Origin: GCA-2683135 sp964507445
Lineage (GTDB): Bacteria; Planctomycetota; GCA-002687715
Direction of reading: 5' to 3'
Assembly: GCA_964507445.1 (NCBI GenBank)
Contig: CAZDQF010000001.1
Location: 372,001 to 436,000 of the forward strand
DNA: 64,000 nucleotides
Shown here: positions 1 through 8,377 of the stretch, piece by piece
How the letters are laid out: each line of letters opens with the position of its first letter
Position numbering within the stretch: the first letter of the stretch is position 1
The notes under the pieces: model-generated
Seen by the model: the letters and a program-made list of their open reading frames with translations, nothing else
Databases searched by the model: none
What the model was told of the DNA's origin: nothing
Translations under genes and position numbers: made by a program

Positions 1-1
1 G

Positions 2-136
2 GACCTCACCTGCATGGCGAGGCCGTTCCTGCGCGACCCCGCCATCCCGCTGGAAGCGTCCACTCGTTACGACTACCCGGACCAATGGTGGCCGCCCCAG
101 TACCTCGCCGGGAGGCCCGCGCCTCCCTCTGCGTGA
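2..136 (+). CDS. C-terminal fragment of an NADH:flavin oxidoreductase (old yellow enzyme family)
   Basis: An open frame enters from the left edge and stops at TGA 134-136, giving 44 residues. The peptide contains MARPFLRDP near its start and a WWPPQYLAG segment near its end. These match the closing part of NADH:flavin oxidoreductase/YqjM-type proteins, where an ARPFLRDP-like element of the FMN phosphate-binding end is followed by a WPxQY tail. The body of the gene lies outside the window, so substrate and length are unknown. The next gene starts 8 bp downstream on the same strand, which suggests co-transcription. The alternative, that this is non-coding, is unlikely given the intact family-specific tail and high GC at third positions. 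Confidence 0.72.
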   Translation, partial: DLTCMARPFLRDPAIPLEASTRYDYPDQWWPPQYLAGRPAPPSA

Positions 137-144
137 GCCCGTAC

Positions 145-1965
145 ATGGACACCGCCAGCACCCTCCGGCAACGGCGCGCCGCGCACGCCTCCGAGCAGGC
201 TCGTGAGCGCCGGGCGGCGGCCCTCGGCCTCCTCGTCCTGGTGCTCGCCGTCGCCGCCCTCTCCCTCAGCGCCGACGGCGCCCTGCCCCTCCACTGGAGC
301 GTCACCCTGGCCCTGTGCGTGGTGGCCTTGATCGTCGCCATCCAGTTCAGGGAGAGATGCACGGTTCGGCGTCGCAGGGCCGCCCACGCGGTCGGATTCT
401 GGGAGCAAGCCGCCGCCCGGGAACAGGACCGCTGGGACGACCTGGACCAGGACGACGGGGCTCCCTACGCCGACCCGGAGCACCCCTACGCCAACGACCT
501 GGACCTGTTCGGCCCCGGCTCCCTGTTCGCCAGGATCAACACCACCAGGACCACCCTGGGGCGGGACGCCCTGGCGCACGCCATGCTCGGCCAGGACCAA
601 CGCCACTCCGCCGCCGCGCAGCAAGCGGCGGTGACGGAGATGGCGGAAGACCACCTGTTTCGGGAGGCCCTCCACGTCGAGCTCCAGGAGTTCCTCGCCA
701 AGACCGCGACGGGCAAGGCGGCCCAGGAGATCCTCGACCACAACACCCGGTCCCTCTCCAGCTGGGGCGCAGAGGCCGCGCCGGCCCCGGACCCTGCATG
801 GCGGGTCGGCGTCGAGCTGCTCTGCGCCGCCGGCTTCCTCACCGCCGCAGGTTTCGTCATCGCCGGGTCCCTGCCCTGGTCGCTCCTGGCGCCCTTCTGG
901 CTCCTCAACTACGTCATCCTGGGACGTGCCCGCGACGTCGACGACGACCTCGAGCAGTTCGAATCCGTACGCCACACCCTGGACGGCTGGGCCCGCATCC
1001 TCCGCACCATGGAAGAGCACGCGCCGACGACGTCCGCACCGCTCCACGAAGCGCGCCAGCAGCTCGAAGGTCCGGGCGGACTGGCCTCTCGCTGCATCGC
1101 GGACCTGGATCGCAGGGTCGAGCGTCTGGCGTGGCGGGGGAATGTGTTCTGGGCCCTGACGTTCGACGTCGCGCTGCTGTGGGACCTGCACGCCCGCCGC
1201 AGCCTCCACCACTGGAAGCGTCGTCACGGCGACCTCATCGACCAGTGGCTGTCCGCGGCCGCCGCCGTCGAGGCCTGCGCCGCTCTTGGCAGCTACGCCG
1301 CCCACGCCCAGGGTCACTGCACGCCCGGACTATCAGAGGACACGGTGTTCACCGCCTCCGGACTGAGCCACCCCTTGTTGCCCGCCGACGGTCGCGTCGG
1401 CAACGACGTCGAGCTGCAACGACTCGGAGAGTTGATCCTCGTCACCGGGTCCAACATGAGCGGCAAGAGCACCTTCCTGCGAGCCCTCGGCCTGGCCGCG
1501 GTCATGGCCCGCTGCGGCTTGCCCGTGTGCGCCGCCTCCGCAGACCTCCGTCCCCTCACGGTGGTGACGTGCATGCGCATCCAGGACGACCTGGCACGAG
1601 GCTCCTCCCTCTTCCACGCAGAGGTTCGCAGACTCGCTCGATGCGTGGAGGAGGCGCGCGCCAGCGACGCCACCCTGGTGCTGCTGGATGAGATCCTGGC
1701 CGGCACCAACTCCGATGAGCGGCACATCGGAACGGAGGGCGTGTTGCGCGGGATGAGCGGCACCGCTGCGGTGACGGTGGTGGCCACGCACGACCTGTCC
1801 TTGCGCACCCTGGTGGACGAAGCCCCGGACCGAGGCCGTCTGCTCCACTTCCGGGACACGGTGACGGATGGGCTCATGGACTTCGACTACCAACTACGGG
1901 ACGGCCCCTGCGAGTCCACCAACGCCTTACGGGTCATGCGAGACGCCGGCCTGCGCGTGGACTGA
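145..1965 (+). CDS. MutS-like ATPase (domain V) with N-terminal membrane segments
   Basis: The protein has 606 residues if it starts at ATG 145, 8 bp after the preceding stop; an in-frame ATG at 85 would overlap that gene. The C-terminal third is a MutS/MSH ATPase: Walker A GSNMSGKST at residues 435-443, Walker B LVLLDE at 511-516 and a switch histidine in ATHD near 549. Around 120-145 there is a LF..N.TRTTLGRDALA segment like the start of the MutS lever domain. The N-terminal mismatch-recognition and connector domains of true MutS (about 850 residues) are absent. In their place are hydrophobic stretches at about 26-42 and 51-67, with two more near 222-260, so the protein is probably anchored in the inner membrane. 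Short membrane-linked MutS relatives like this are known, but their role is not established. It is unlikely to perform canonical mismatch repair. Confidence 0.82.
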   Translation: MDTASTLRQRRAAHASEQARERRAAALGLLVLVLAVAALSLSADGALPLHWSVTLALCVVALIVAIQFRERCTVRRRRAAHAVGFWEQAAAREQDRWDDLDQDDGAPYADPEHPYANDLDLFGPGSLFARINTTRTTLGRDALAHAMLGQDQRHSAAAQQAAVTEMAEDHLFREALHVELQEFLAKTATGKAAQEILDHNTRSLSSWGAEAAPAPDPAWRVGVELLCAAGFLTAAGFVIAGSLPWSLLAPFWLLNYVILGRARDVDDDLEQFESVRHTLDGWARILRTMEEHAPTTSAPLHEARQQLEGPGGLASRCIADLDRRVERLAWRGNVFWALTFDVALLWDLHARRSLHHWKRRHGDLIDQWLSAAAAVEACAALGSYAAHAQGHCTPGLSEDTVFTASGLSHPLLPADGRVGNDVELQRLGELILVTGSNMSGKSTFLRALGLAAVMARCGLPVCAASADLRPLTVVTCMRIQDDLARGSSLFHAEVRRLARCVEEARASDATLVLLDEILAGTNSDERHIGTEGVLRGMSGTAAVTVVATHDLSLRTLVDEAPDRGRLLHFRDTVTDGLMDFDYQLRDGPCESTNALRVMRDAGLRVD

Positions 1966-1973
1966 CCAGACTG

Positions 1974-3002
1974 ATGAAGCGCCCTCGCACCCAGCCCCTC
2001 ACCTTCCTCCTCATGGGGTGCTGCCTCACCGTCCTCGCGAACGGGCAAGAGGACACCCGGGAAGTGGCCCGCCGTCAGTTGCCCACGTCCTTCCCCGAGG
2101 TGCTCCTGAACGGCACCGGGCACGGCAACCCGGATGATTATCGAGGCGTTGCGCTCATCACGGTCGTGCTGGGCATGGACAGCCCGCCCTCGGCCTGGCG
2201 CGAATCCACCAGGCTGCTGCGGAAATGGGAGTTCCTGCGATCCAACGGCGTCGAGACGGTGCTCTGGATCACTCGACCTTCGCCGGCCAGCGCGGCCTCG
2301 GTCTTTCGCCGACTCCACTGGTTCGAGGGGATGATCGTGGGCGGCACCGCTCCCGGGCGCATCACCCCATCCATCCACTCACGCCTGCCGGACGGGACAC
2401 CCGGGCCGTCGTTGATCCTTGACTCTTCACCAGGCCTCTCACGTGCGGTCAATCGCTTGGTCAACGAATGCCTGCGTCGCACGCGCCGCTCCCGCGCGGG
2501 CTGGGGAGACAACCCGTTCGCTCGCACCGTACGCAGGCTGGCATACTTCGAAGGCGACCTCTCAGGAGCTCACAACGAGCTGCTCCGGGGCGCCAGGCGC
2601 GGCGTCGCGCAAGGCGAGATCGCCACACTCCAGGCCGAGCTGAGCGCCCTCGTGGACCTCGCCTTGAGGCGCATCCGGCACGACACAGAGACCGGGCGCC
2701 CGGGACGGGCCGCCCTCCTGGCAGGGGCGCTCTTCCTCGGGACGAAGAAGCCGGGAGCCCTGGCGTCCACCGCAAGGACCGCGCTGGCGGCGCTGCCCTT
2801 GTCCTCCGACCCCACGGAGTTGGAGCTGGAACAACGCATGGAGGGATGGTTGGCGGGTCTACGAGCCGCGTCCCTTGATACAGCCGACGCGGGCGCCCTC
2901 CAGGCGCTCCTGCGTGGCGTCCCGGACAGTCCAGTCCGGCGGCGAGCGCAGCGCCTTCTTGACCTCCTTGGTCAGGCCAGGGCCCTGGAATCCGGACGAT
3001 GA
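1974..3002 (+). CDS. Secreted protein of unknown function
   Basis: This is a 342-residue protein with a clear N-terminal signal peptide: basic MKRPR, a hydrophobic stretch, and a probable cleavage after ANG near residue 24. The mature protein is probably periplasmic. I recognise no domain. The middle (about 55-135) looks like an alternating alpha/beta fold, and the C-terminal half is helical and rich in Ala, Leu and Arg, possibly repeat-like. It starts 8 bp after the MutS-like gene and its stop overlaps the start of the EamA transporter (ATGA at 2999-3002), so the three genes are probably one transcript. No catalytic motif is evident. Confidence 0.7.
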   Translation: MKRPRTQPLTFLLMGCCLTVLANGQEDTREVARRQLPTSFPEVLLNGTGHGNPDDYRGVALITVVLGMDSPPSAWRESTRLLRKWEFLRSNGVETVLWITRPSPASAASVFRRLHWFEGMIVGGTAPGRITPSIHSRLPDGTPGPSLILDSSPGLSRAVNRLVNECLRRTRRSRAGWGDNPFARTVRRLAYFEGDLSGAHNELLRGARRGVAQGEIATLQAELSALVDLALRRIRHDTETGRPGRAALLAGALFLGTKKPGALASTARTALAALPLSSDPTELELEQRMEGWLAGLRAASLDTADAGALQALLRGVPDSPVRRRAQRLLDLLGQARALESGR

Positions 3003-3913
3003 TCCCGCTCACAGACGGGGCCGTAGGCGTCGCGGCCGGGCTTTGCTCCTCGCTCCTCTGGGCGTGGAGCAGCGCCCGCTTCACCCCGCTCCTGGCTCGC
3101 CACGGCCCCCTGGTGATGAACGTGGTCAAGGCCCTGCTCGGCGCGGTCTTCTTCTGGCTCACGGTGGCCTTCCTGGCCCTGGACGGGCAGGACGTGTTCG
3201 CCGGCTGCGGCACACCCGAGGCCCAGCTCCTCCTGATCTCGGGAGTCGTGGGGTTGGCCGTAGGCGACTACTTCTATCTGGCGGCGGTCCATCGCGTCGG
3301 CGTCCGACAGGCGACGCTGCTCCATGGCACCGCCCCCTTGTGGCTGCTGCTCGCCAACCTCGCGGGGGCGGGCTCGCCCCTGGCGACCCATCAGGTCATC
3401 GGCATCCTCCTGGTGGTCGGCGGCGTCCTTGACGTCACCCGACGGCGCACCGGCGCCTCCGCGGGCCTGCGATCTCACCTGCGCAGCGGCATCGTCTGCG
3501 GCGTCCTCGCGGCGGTGGCCCAGGCCGCCGGGATCCAGATCGCCAAGAACCCCACGGTGGCCTGCGAGAGCGCCATGATGGTCTCCACCATCCGCCTGAG
3601 CGGCGCCCTCGGAGCCTTGCTCGCGTTCTCTGTTGTGGCAGGGCACGGACGACGCATCCTGGCGTTCTTCCGTGACCGGACCAGCCGCGTCCGGGTCATC
3701 GAACCGGTCTTCCTCGGCAGCTACCTCGGCATCGTCACCATGACCATCACCATCAACGCCGCCCCGGAGGCGGTGGCCGGCGCCCTGGTCTCCCTCACCC
3801 CGGTCTTCGCCCTCCCGGTGTCCCGGCTGCTGTTCAAGGAGCCGATCCACTGGCAGACCCTCATCGGCACCTGCATCGCCGCCGCCGGGGTCGGGCTGAT
3901 CTCCTGGGGGTGA
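2999..3913 (+). CDS. EamA/DMT-superfamily membrane transporter
   Basis: The 304-residue protein is almost entirely hydrophobic and is built from two EamA-like repeats with about ten transmembrane helices, the usual size for this drug/metabolite transporter family. The first half carries the family-like SSLLWAWSSARF helix and a GDYFYLAAVHRVG loop. The second repeat ends with SLTPVFALPVSRLLF, followed by EPIHWQTLIGTCIAAAGVGL, the typical closing helices of DMT permeases. The likely role is export of a small metabolite across the inner membrane; the substrate cannot be read from sequence. Its ATG overlaps the stop of the upstream gene. It faces the RND pump operon convergently, with only 25 bp between stops. 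Confidence 0.85.
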   Translation: MIPLTDGAVGVAAGLCSSLLWAWSSARFTPLLARHGPLVMNVVKALLGAVFFWLTVAFLALDGQDVFAGCGTPEAQLLLISGVVGLAVGDYFYLAAVHRVGVRQATLLHGTAPLWLLLANLAGAGSPLATHQVIGILLVVGGVLDVTRRRTGASAGLRSHLRSGIVCGVLAAVAQAAGIQIAKNPTVACESAMMVSTIRLSGALGALLAFSVVAGHGRRILAFFRDRTSRVRVIEPVFLGSYLGIVTMTITINAAPEAVAGALVSLTPVFALPVSRLLFKEPIHWQTLIGTCIAAAGVGLISWG

Positions 3914-3938
3914 GGCGTCGCCGCCGCCACCAGACCGC

Positions 3939-6900
3939 TCAGGCGGAGGCGTCTTCCCGCCAACGCCCGGACCAGACCCACCGTCTCAGGCAGCGCAGGT
4001 CATCGCCCACCAGGTAGAGGATGGGGTTGAGGATGGGGATGAGGAACGTCGCGAAGGCCAGGCCGAAGACGATGGACGCCGCCATGGGGATGAGGAACTG
4101 GGCCTGGAAGCTCTGCTCCAACATGATGGGCGCGAGGCCGCAGCAGGTGGTGAGGGAGGTCAGGAGGATGGGACGCAGCCGGTCCTTGGCTCCCTGAAGC
4201 GCCGCCTCCACCACCGGTGTGCCTTCGCGGCGCCGGCGGTTGATGAAGTCCACCAGGATCAGGCTGTCATTCACCACGATGCCGGACAGCGCCACGATCC
4301 CGATCAAGGAGAGGAGGGTCAACTCCAGGCCCATGATCCAGTGCCCCACCACCGCTCCGGTGAGGGAGAACGGGATGCACGCCATCACGATGAAGGGCTG
4401 CCAGTAGCTGCGGAACAGGATGGCGATCAGGGCGTAGATCATGAACAACGCCGCCGGGAAGCCCCAGCGCAGGGACCCCAGGGACTCGTTGGCCTCCTTC
4501 TTGCGCCCCTCGAAGGAGTAGGTGACCCCGGGGAACCGGGTCGGCAGGTCCTCCAACTGCGCCGCCAGATCCTCCGTGATGCGTCGGGCGTTGCCCCGGG
4601 TCTCGTCGATCTGGGCCCTGATGGTGAAGGCGCGCCGCCCGTCAGCACGGGACACCGTGGCGTAGCCGCGGGCGGTGCCGATGGTCGCCACCTCCTCCAA
4701 CGGGACCCGCTCACCTCCGGGGGTGGACAAGCGCAACCGGGCCAGATCTCCCACCTGGTCCCGCGCCTCTTCCGGAAGACGCACTCGGACCTTGACCTCT
4801 TCGTTCTCCCGCTGGAGGTCCTGCGCCTCGAACCCGAACAGGGCGTGCCTCACCTGGAACGCCACGTCCGCCGCCGTGATGCCGAGGGGTCTGGCGGTGG
4901 GCTTCACGTCCAGGCGGGTCTCCAGCTTGCCCAGACGGTAGTCGTCGTCCATCTCCCGGACCGCGTCGTAGGACCCCAGGATGCTCCGCACGTGCTGCAT
5001 GGCCGCGACCAGGGATGGCAGGGACTCGCCCCGGATCCGCAGCTCGATGTCGTCTCCTCCGGGGCCGGCCTGCCGGGCGCCCACCTTGATCTTGCTGACG
5101 CCCACGATCCCCGCCCCCACCCGGCGCAGGGAGTCCTCGACCTCGAAGGAGGTGCGCTGCCCCAGCCCTCGACGCTCCTCCGCCGGCTTCAACTCCAGGG
5201 TGACCTGCCCGACGGTCGCCGGGTCCGCCGCCGTCACCAGTCCCCGATCGCCGAACGAGGTCCCGAGGACGGCGAACACCTTCTCCTGCTCCGGCAGGGC
5301 GAGGCAGGCCAGCTCCATCTCGCGGACCACCTCCTCCGTGCGAGCCTCCGTGGTCCCTGGAGGCATCTCCACGGAGACCGTGATGGCCTCCGCGTCCAGC
5401 TCCTCGATGAGCACGAACTCCACCACGCCACCCGCCACCAGGCCCGCGGCGCCCACGAGGGCCACCACGAAGCCGCAGATGGTCACGTAGCGCCACCGGC
5501 AGAGGAAGCCCACCACAACGGAGAACGCCGCCGGGATGTGACGCTCGAAGACGGCGTGGCGGAAGTCGCTGATGCGCTTGAAGAAGGCGGAGATCCGGGG
5601 GAAGGCGCTCGGACGGGTGGTCACGTGGGACAGGTGCGCCGGCAGGATGATGAAGGCTTCGATCAAGGACACCACCAGGGCGGACATGACCACGATGGGC
5701 AGCACCCGAAGGAAGTCCCCCATGGTGCCGCCGATGTAAGCCATGGGGAGGAACGCCACCACCGTGGTGGTCACCGCGGTGACCACGGGCAGCGCCACCT
5801 CGCTCGCGCCCTTCACCGCCGCCTTCGCCGGCGACATGCCTTCGCGCATGCGAGTGAACACCCGCTCGCCGATGATGATGGCGTCGTCCACGACGATCCC
5901 GAGGACCGTGATCAACCCGAACAGGCTCAGCAGGTTGATGGTCTCCCCCATGAGCCGCATGATCAGGAACGCGCCCATGAAGCTGATGGGCAGGCCCACG
6001 GCGACCCAGAAGGCGACGCGGAGGCTGAGGAACAGCGCCAGGGCGATGAGCACCAGCACCAACCCGGCGCGACCGCTGCGGACCATGAGATCGATGCGCT
6101 GTTCGATGAACCGGGACAGATCCGTGATGGTCCCCAGGTGAACCCCGTCTCCGAGCTCCGCCGCGTCCCCTTCGACGAATCGCTTGACCTGATCCGCGAT
6201 CTCCAGGGCGTCCTGCTCGGGCTCACGGAAGACCGTCAGGAGGGCGGCGGGCTTGCCCGCGAAACGCCCGGTCTCCACCCGGTCCTCGAACGCCTCCCGC
6301 ACCTGGGCCAGGTCCCGGAGCAGCACCACCTCACCGCCGGGGCCGTCCTTGATGACCACGTCTTCCAGGGCCCGGGCGCGGTCCTCCTCCGCCGTGGTGC
6401 GCACTCCGACGTTCCCCGACGCGGTCCGGAGCTTGCCACCGGGCAACTCGATGTTGGCCCGTTGGATGCGACGTCCCACGTCTTCGAAGGTCAGGTCGTG
6501 TTCCTCAAGGGCGGCGGGCTGGACCTCGGTCCATATCTCCCGCGCGCGCTGCCCGCTCACCAGCACCTGGGTGACGCTGGGGAGCGCCAGGAGCTCATCA
6601 CGGACCTTGAGCACGGCGTCGTGCCGCACGTCCTCCGACGCGTCGCCGTAAACGGTCACGGCGATCACGGGGATCCACGGCCGCACCAGCTGGATCTCGG
6701 GCTCCTCAGCCCCGTCCGGGAAGTCCGGCGCCACCAGGTCCGTCCGCGTCCTCACGTCACCGATCACCGCGTCCGCGTCGGCGCCGCTGAGCAGCTTGAT
6801 GGTGGTGATGGAGACCCCTTCGAACACCGCAGAGGTGACCTCCTTCACCTCCTGCATGCCCTCCAACTCCCGCTCCAGGCGACGAGTGACCGACTTGTCG

Positions 6901-7076
6901 ATCTCCTCCGGCGTGGCCCCTGGATAGGGCACCCGCACCACGATCTCCGAGGTCTGGAAGCGAGGGAACATCTCCCGAACCATGGTCATGGCGGACCACG
7001 CCCCGGCGACCAGGATGGCCCACATCAGGAGATTGGCCGCCACCGGGTTGCGAACGGAGAAGGACGGGAGGTTCAA
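3939..7076 (-). CDS. RND-family efflux transporter permease subunit
   Basis: This is a 1045-residue AcrB/MexB-type proton-driven pump of usual family length. Features visible are the first transmembrane helix after FSVRNPVAANLLMW, a porter domain (YPGATPEEIDKSV near residue 50, a conserved pump element), the TM4 proton-relay segment GIVVDDAIIIGERVF near 400 with its paired aspartates, and a repeated architecture with GIVALSGIVVNDSLILVDF near 960. It sits in the inner membrane and should assemble with the adaptor encoded just upstream (ATGA overlap at 7073-7076) and with an outer-membrane channel that is not in this window. The substrate is unknown; the sequence looks more like the drug/lipid-type HAE branch than the heavy-metal CusA branch. 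Confidence 0.93.
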   Translation of the reverse strand: MNLPSFSVRNPVAANLLMWAILVAGAWSAMTMVREMFPRFQTSEIVVRVPYPGATPEEIDKSVTRRLERELEGMQEVKEVTSAVFEGVSITTIKLLSGADADAVIGDVRTRTDLVAPDFPDGAEEPEIQLVRPWIPVIAVTVYGDASEDVRHDAVLKVRDELLALPSVTQVLVSGQRAREIWTEVQPAALEEHDLTFEDVGRRIQRANIELPGGKLRTASGNVGVRTTAEEDRARALEDVVIKDGPGGEVVLLRDLAQVREAFEDRVETGRFAGKPAALLTVFREPEQDALEIADQVKRFVEGDAAELGDGVHLGTITDLSRFIEQRIDLMVRSGRAGLVLVLIALALFLSLRVAFWVAVGLPISFMGAFLIMRLMGETINLLSLFGLITVLGIVVDDAIIIGERVFTRMREGMSPAKAAVKGASEVALPVVTAVTTTVVAFLPMAYIGGTMGDFLRVLPIVVMSALVVSLIEAFIILPAHLSHVTTRPSAFPRISAFFKRISDFRHAVFERHIPAAFSVVVGFLCRWRYVTICGFVVALVGAAGLVAGGVVEFVLIEELDAEAITVSVEMPPGTTEARTEEVVREMELACLALPEQEKVFAVLGTSFGDRGLVTAADPATVGQVTLELKPAEERRGLGQRTSFEVEDSLRRVGAGIVGVSKIKVGARQAGPGGDDIELRIRGESLPSLVAAMQHVRSILGSYDAVREMDDDYRLGKLETRLDVKPTARPLGITAADVAFQVRHALFGFEAQDLQRENEEVKVRVRLPEEARDQVGDLARLRLSTPGGERVPLEEVATIGTARGYATVSRADGRRAFTIRAQIDETRGNARRITEDLAAQLEDLPTRFPGVTYSFEGRKKEANESLGSLRWGFPAALFMIYALIAILFRSYWQPFIVMACIPFSLTGAVVGHWIMGLELTLLSLIGIVALSGIVVNDSLILVDFINRRRREGTPVVEAALQGAKDRLRPILLTSLTTCCGLAPIMLEQSFQAQFLIPMAASIVFGLAFATFLIPILNPILYLVGDDLRCLRRWVWSGRWREDASA

Positions 7077-8368
7077 GGAGCGCCCCCGTTGGCGGTGGCG
7101 ATGGACGTGCGCACCCGGACTCCCTCCACCACCTGGTCCAGGTTGGTGAGGATGACCGCCTCACCCGGACTCAGGCCTGACTTCACCAGGGCGACGTCCG
7201 GGAGCATGCGATAGATCGTCGGGTGACGAAGCTCGACCTTGGCCACACCCGCGGACTCCGTGGGGATCGCCACGTACACCGAGTCCTCGACGAACGCGGT
7301 GCGCGGTACGGGCATGACGTCGTCGTAGGATCGGCCGGTCACCTCCGCCAGCACGAACGCTCCGGGCGGCACCGGCGCCGAGGTGTCCTCGGCGGACACC
7401 TCGCAGTAGACGGCGAAGGTCCGGTCCGACTCATCCACCTCGGGTGCGACGCGGGTCACGGTCCCCTCCCACACCACCGGTCCTCCGTCGGACAGGCGCA
7501 GGCGGACAGCGGAGCCCGCCCCCACCTCGCCGTAACGGGAGGCCCCGAGGCGGATGGCCACCTCGACCCGTGATGGGTCCACGAGTTCCAGCAGCTGGGC
7601 GCCGGCCGCCACCCGGGCGCCCTGCTCCACGCCGCGGGACACCACCACGCCCCCCCAGGGAGCCTTGATGGTGGCGCGGGACTCCGCCTCCTGAGCGCGG
7701 GCCAGACGGGTCCCAGCCTCCGCAACGGCCGCCGCCGCGCGCGCGATCTCATGGCCGGCGCTGACGCGCGCCTGCTCCAGCTCCACCAGCAGGCGGGTGC
7801 TCCGGGCCACCACCACCACCTGAGCGTCCACTTCGCTACGCGACGTGGCGGAACTCTGAGCCAGCTCACGAAGCCGCTTCAGCTCATCCGCCGCCGCCGT
7901 GGCCTCCTTCTTCGCCGCCTCGACCCGACGATCCGCCGTGGACAGGGCGCCCTTGGCCTCCGCCTCCAGGTTGAGCACGCGCTCCAGGTCGGCCTCGGCG
8001 CCCTTGCGGGCCTCCTCCTGGTCCTTTCGGTCGAGCTCGACGAGCACCTGCCCCTTCTTCACGGCGACACCCGGACGCACCGAGGCGCTGACCTCGGTGA
8101 CCAGACCGTTCAATTCACTGGAGATGCTGGTGCGCCGCATGGCGCTGGCGCTGCCGTAACCGCTGAGGGACTCCACCCAGGTGCGCGGGTTCATCACCTG
8201 GGTCAGGACCAGGGTGCGCTCCCGCTCCTGACTGGAACGAGGTGGGTCGGTCCGCAACGTCGCCAGACCGCTGAACAGGCTCTTCCCGGTGAACAAGAGG
8301 GCAGCCATGAGGACGACCGACACCAGCAGGCGTCGCACCAGAAGCCGCGCTTCGGGAGAGTTGGCCAT
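7073..8368 (-). CDS. RND efflux periplasmic adaptor (membrane fusion protein)
   Basis: The protein has 431 residues. An N-terminal membrane anchor (about residues 12-30) is followed by a lipoyl-like half (VRPGVAVKKGQVLVELD), a long alpha-helical coiled coil (about 115-210), the second lipoyl half (IKAPWGGVVVSRGVEQG), and beta-barrel and membrane-proximal domains. This is the standard order of HlyD/MexA-type adaptors. It links the inner-membrane RND pump to an outer-membrane channel. The gene is translated first, and its stop overlaps the pump start by 4 bases, so the two should be made together. The RNase R-like gene ends its message 9 bp upstream and may share the transcript. Confidence 0.9.
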   Translation of the reverse strand: MANSPEARLLVRRLLVSVVLMAALLFTGKSLFSGLATLRTDPPRSSQERERTLVLTQVMNPRTWVESLSGYGSASAMRRTSISSELNGLVTEVSASVRPGVAVKKGQVLVELDRKDQEEARKGAEADLERVLNLEAEAKGALSTADRRVEAAKKEATAAADELKRLRELAQSSATSRSEVDAQVVVVARSTRLLVELEQARVSAGHEIARAAAAVAEAGTRLARAQEAESRATIKAPWGGVVVSRGVEQGARVAAGAQLLELVDPSRVEVAIRLGASRYGEVGAGSAVRLRLSDGGPVVWEGTVTRVAPEVDESDRTFAVYCEVSAEDTSAPVPPGAFVLAEVTGRSYDDVMPVPRTAFVEDSVYVAIPTESAGVAKVELRHPTIYRMLPDVALVKSGLSPGEAVILTNLDQVVEGVRVRTSIATANGGAP

Positions 8369-8377
8369 GGGGTCAAC

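Noticed and set aside
4341..7214. 957-codon open frame on the plus strand
   Set aside because: It is entirely antisense to the RND pump and adaptor genes and is low-complexity (Arg/His/Gly/Asp-rich), as expected from opposite-strand frames in GC-rich DNA.
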